From Hemicentrotus pulcherrimus (taxonomy: Eukaryota; Echinodermata; Echinoidea; Camarodonta; Strongylocentrotidae): a DNA stretch of 64,000 nt. Position 1 is the first letter of the stretch, and each line of letters starts with the position of its first letter. Below, one piece after another: positions 62,521 through 64,000 of this stretch. The position numbers and the translations under genes are program-made. The stretch covers positions 46,913-110,912 of the forward strand of contig BEXV01000578.1 in assembly GCA_003118195.1 (NCBI GenBank). Direction: 5' to 3'. The notes beneath the pieces are model-generated. The model did not search any database, was not told where the DNA came from, and saw only the letters and a program-made list of their open reading frames with translations.

Positions 62521-62772
62521 TTAATTCATAAAAGGATAAGCCTACCTTTTGTTAAGATTTGTTTAGTAGGCTAATGTTTTGGGCTTCCTGCTTCATAATT
62601 GCCTACTAAAATAGAAACCCCCTTTTCTAGTTCAATAACTCAGTTTTCATGCATTGAATTGATGCAAGAACTATAACATAATAGACCCTAGATTGTGATT
62701 TTTTCTGGCCATGAATTTTGATAATCATTTTACAAAGTAAAATTTTCAAAAGAAAATCAGACAGTCGTTTAA

Positions 62773-63107
62773 AGGGATCCGGTAACTTTGTCTCATATTC
62801 TGAAACAAAATTCTGGATTTAGCTCATGGTGCAATGATAATTATAAACCTTTAGGTCAGTCAGGAGCCCAATGACTTTTACAAGCCGATTGCCTGTCTGA
62901 TTATCAAGATATTTATGATTGGAATTACAAATTTTGAAAACTGTTCACCTGACGGTATCATAACACTCAAAGATTTTTACTTTTTTGAGGCACTTTTTGA
63001 TCATTTTGAAGCGCAATTTTTTTAGGGCTTCAATATTACACCATATCACAGACACTGATAACACGTAGGGCCGTGTATCTCAGATTTAACATTGTTAAAT
63101 GATCCCT
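62773..63107 (-). mobile_element. TTAA-flanked MITE, copy 2 (335 bp), inverted relative to copy 1
   Basis: Ends agggatc / gatccct with flanking TTAA (62769-62772 and 63108-63111). It is the reverse complement of 48148-48532, lacking about 40 internal bases and with scattered substitutions. Confidence 0.8.
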
Positions 63108-63291
63108 TTAAAAAACGTAGACATTAGAAATACTTTTACTAATTCTAAGCTCAGGTTTCGTAAATCTATTCACACAACTATCGCGGCAATAATGATGCAA
63201 AACAACAGATAACAATTTCAAAGTGTCAAAACTCTTCAACTCGAGCTCAGCTAGCTCAGCTCAGCTCAACTCACACACACTGCAGCGTAAC

Positions 63292-63360
63292 TCCAGGAAG
63301 CTCCAACACCAGCGCCGCAGGCGTCGGACGCTTGGGGTGCCGGTGTTGGAGCTTCCTGGA
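63292..63360. repeat. Perfect 19-bp inverted repeat, 31-bp loop
   Basis: tccaggaagctccaacacc at 63292-63310 is exactly reverse-complementary to 63342-63360. The loop contains a further gcgtc-g-gacgc hairpin. Outside the arms, ctgcag and taac words also recur in inverted order, so the foldback may be larger and imperfect. Confidence 0.85.
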
Positions 63361-64000
63361 TCGAGTTAACTGCAGCTCAGCTAACTTGCACACATTGCAC
63401 AGCGACAATGCACTGTATTGCATGCGTGTCAGTCACAGTGATTTTGTCTGATTTTTTTTACTTTGAAGAAATGATTATCAAAATTACGTAAACATGGCGA
63501 GAGTAATGACAAAATAGGCTTTAATTTCATACCTCTATGTATGGAAACTTTATATAAAATTGCGGCAATCATGAATACGTGATGGAAATTGATTGCAGTT
63601 TCGCGATGTTGAGTGTGTACATGGTCTAGGTTCAGATAATTTGATCTACCAAAACAAAATCGACCGCCAAAAACTTAATCCCTACACTCCGTCTTGATCT
63701 CGCAACTGCGAAAATGTATGTGTTTTTGCGTGCGACATGGTTAGGCAGGTAAGGTATGGAATATGGTTCAATCTTTTTTGGGACTGATTTTTGTGTATAC
63801 ACTTTTACACGGAGATTCAGCGCGCGGACAAAGGAATGCATACAATGAATACGAATCTAGAAGAGAGCGCGCGGCTGCTCGTAATCGTTTCGGGAGCGAT
63901 TTGAGATCATTTCACTTTTAGATGTCGCCCCCAAAATCAGATTTTGAGCCTATTTCCTGGGCTGTTTATGGCGTTTCCAGGGCGCATCCGGCCTCCCCCC

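Larger units (their letters stand above)
62166..64000. other. Upstream region of YPEL5 copy B
   Basis: No protein-coding gene recognised. It holds a 37-bp repeat (62466-62520), a TTAA-flanked MITE, a strong hairpin and a GC-richer patch (63640-63900) that could contain the promoter. Confidence 0.5.

Overview
This is a 64-kb piece of a draft metazoan genome: AT-rich, with long introns, standard GT-AG splice sites, runs of N, simple repeats and several short non-autonomous transposons. The gene content, the tRNA-derived SINE pair and the many small inverted-repeat elements suggest a marine invertebrate deuterostome, most likely a sea urchin. The species call is an inference. I see no bacterial, phage or CRISPR features.

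From 1 to about 45.7 kb, on the + strand, lies the 3' part of one large gene. It encodes a Rho guanine-nucleotide exchange factor of the PLEKHG1/2/3 family (a DH domain, then a PH domain, then a long disordered Ser-rich tail). I could place thirteen coding exons with matching phases, from 1617 to the stop at 43195-43197, giving about 1258 visible codons. The N-terminus and the first part of the DH domain lie upstream of the window. One PH exon has lost its 5' end at a single N (22155). Two N-blocks (7977-8594 and 38973-39572) fall inside introns. The last exon is 2615 bp long and carries most of the tail.

From about 53 to 64 kb, on the - strand and convergent with the RhoGEF gene, lie two tandem paralogues of YPEL5, a small zinc-binding Yippee protein. 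Copy A (53461-53826) has an uninterrupted 121-codon CDS. Copy B (61223-62135) has two coding exons and encodes 123 aa. The shared exon-exon join in B falls at a point where A has no intron, so the copies differ in gene structure. A plausible 5' UTR exon and promoter for copy A, with a perfect CRE palindrome, lie near 55.8-56.0 kb.

The remaining sequence is intron or intergenic. It holds several recognisable short mobile elements: a TTAA-flanked family present as an inverted pair at 48.1 and 62.8 kb; an element with a 6-bp target duplication at 23.7 kb; elements near 8.9, 36.0, 51.8 and 58.2 kb; and one tRNA-derived SINE family at 50.7 and 61.7 kb. A near-identical 627-bp direct duplication across an N at 57412 is probably an assembly artefact. 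I found no previously undescribed multi-gene system. The most interesting points are the intron difference between the tandem YPEL5 copies, the TTAA elements bracketing both of them, regulatory motifs in the RhoGEF tail, and a foldback hairpin upstream of YPEL5 copy B.
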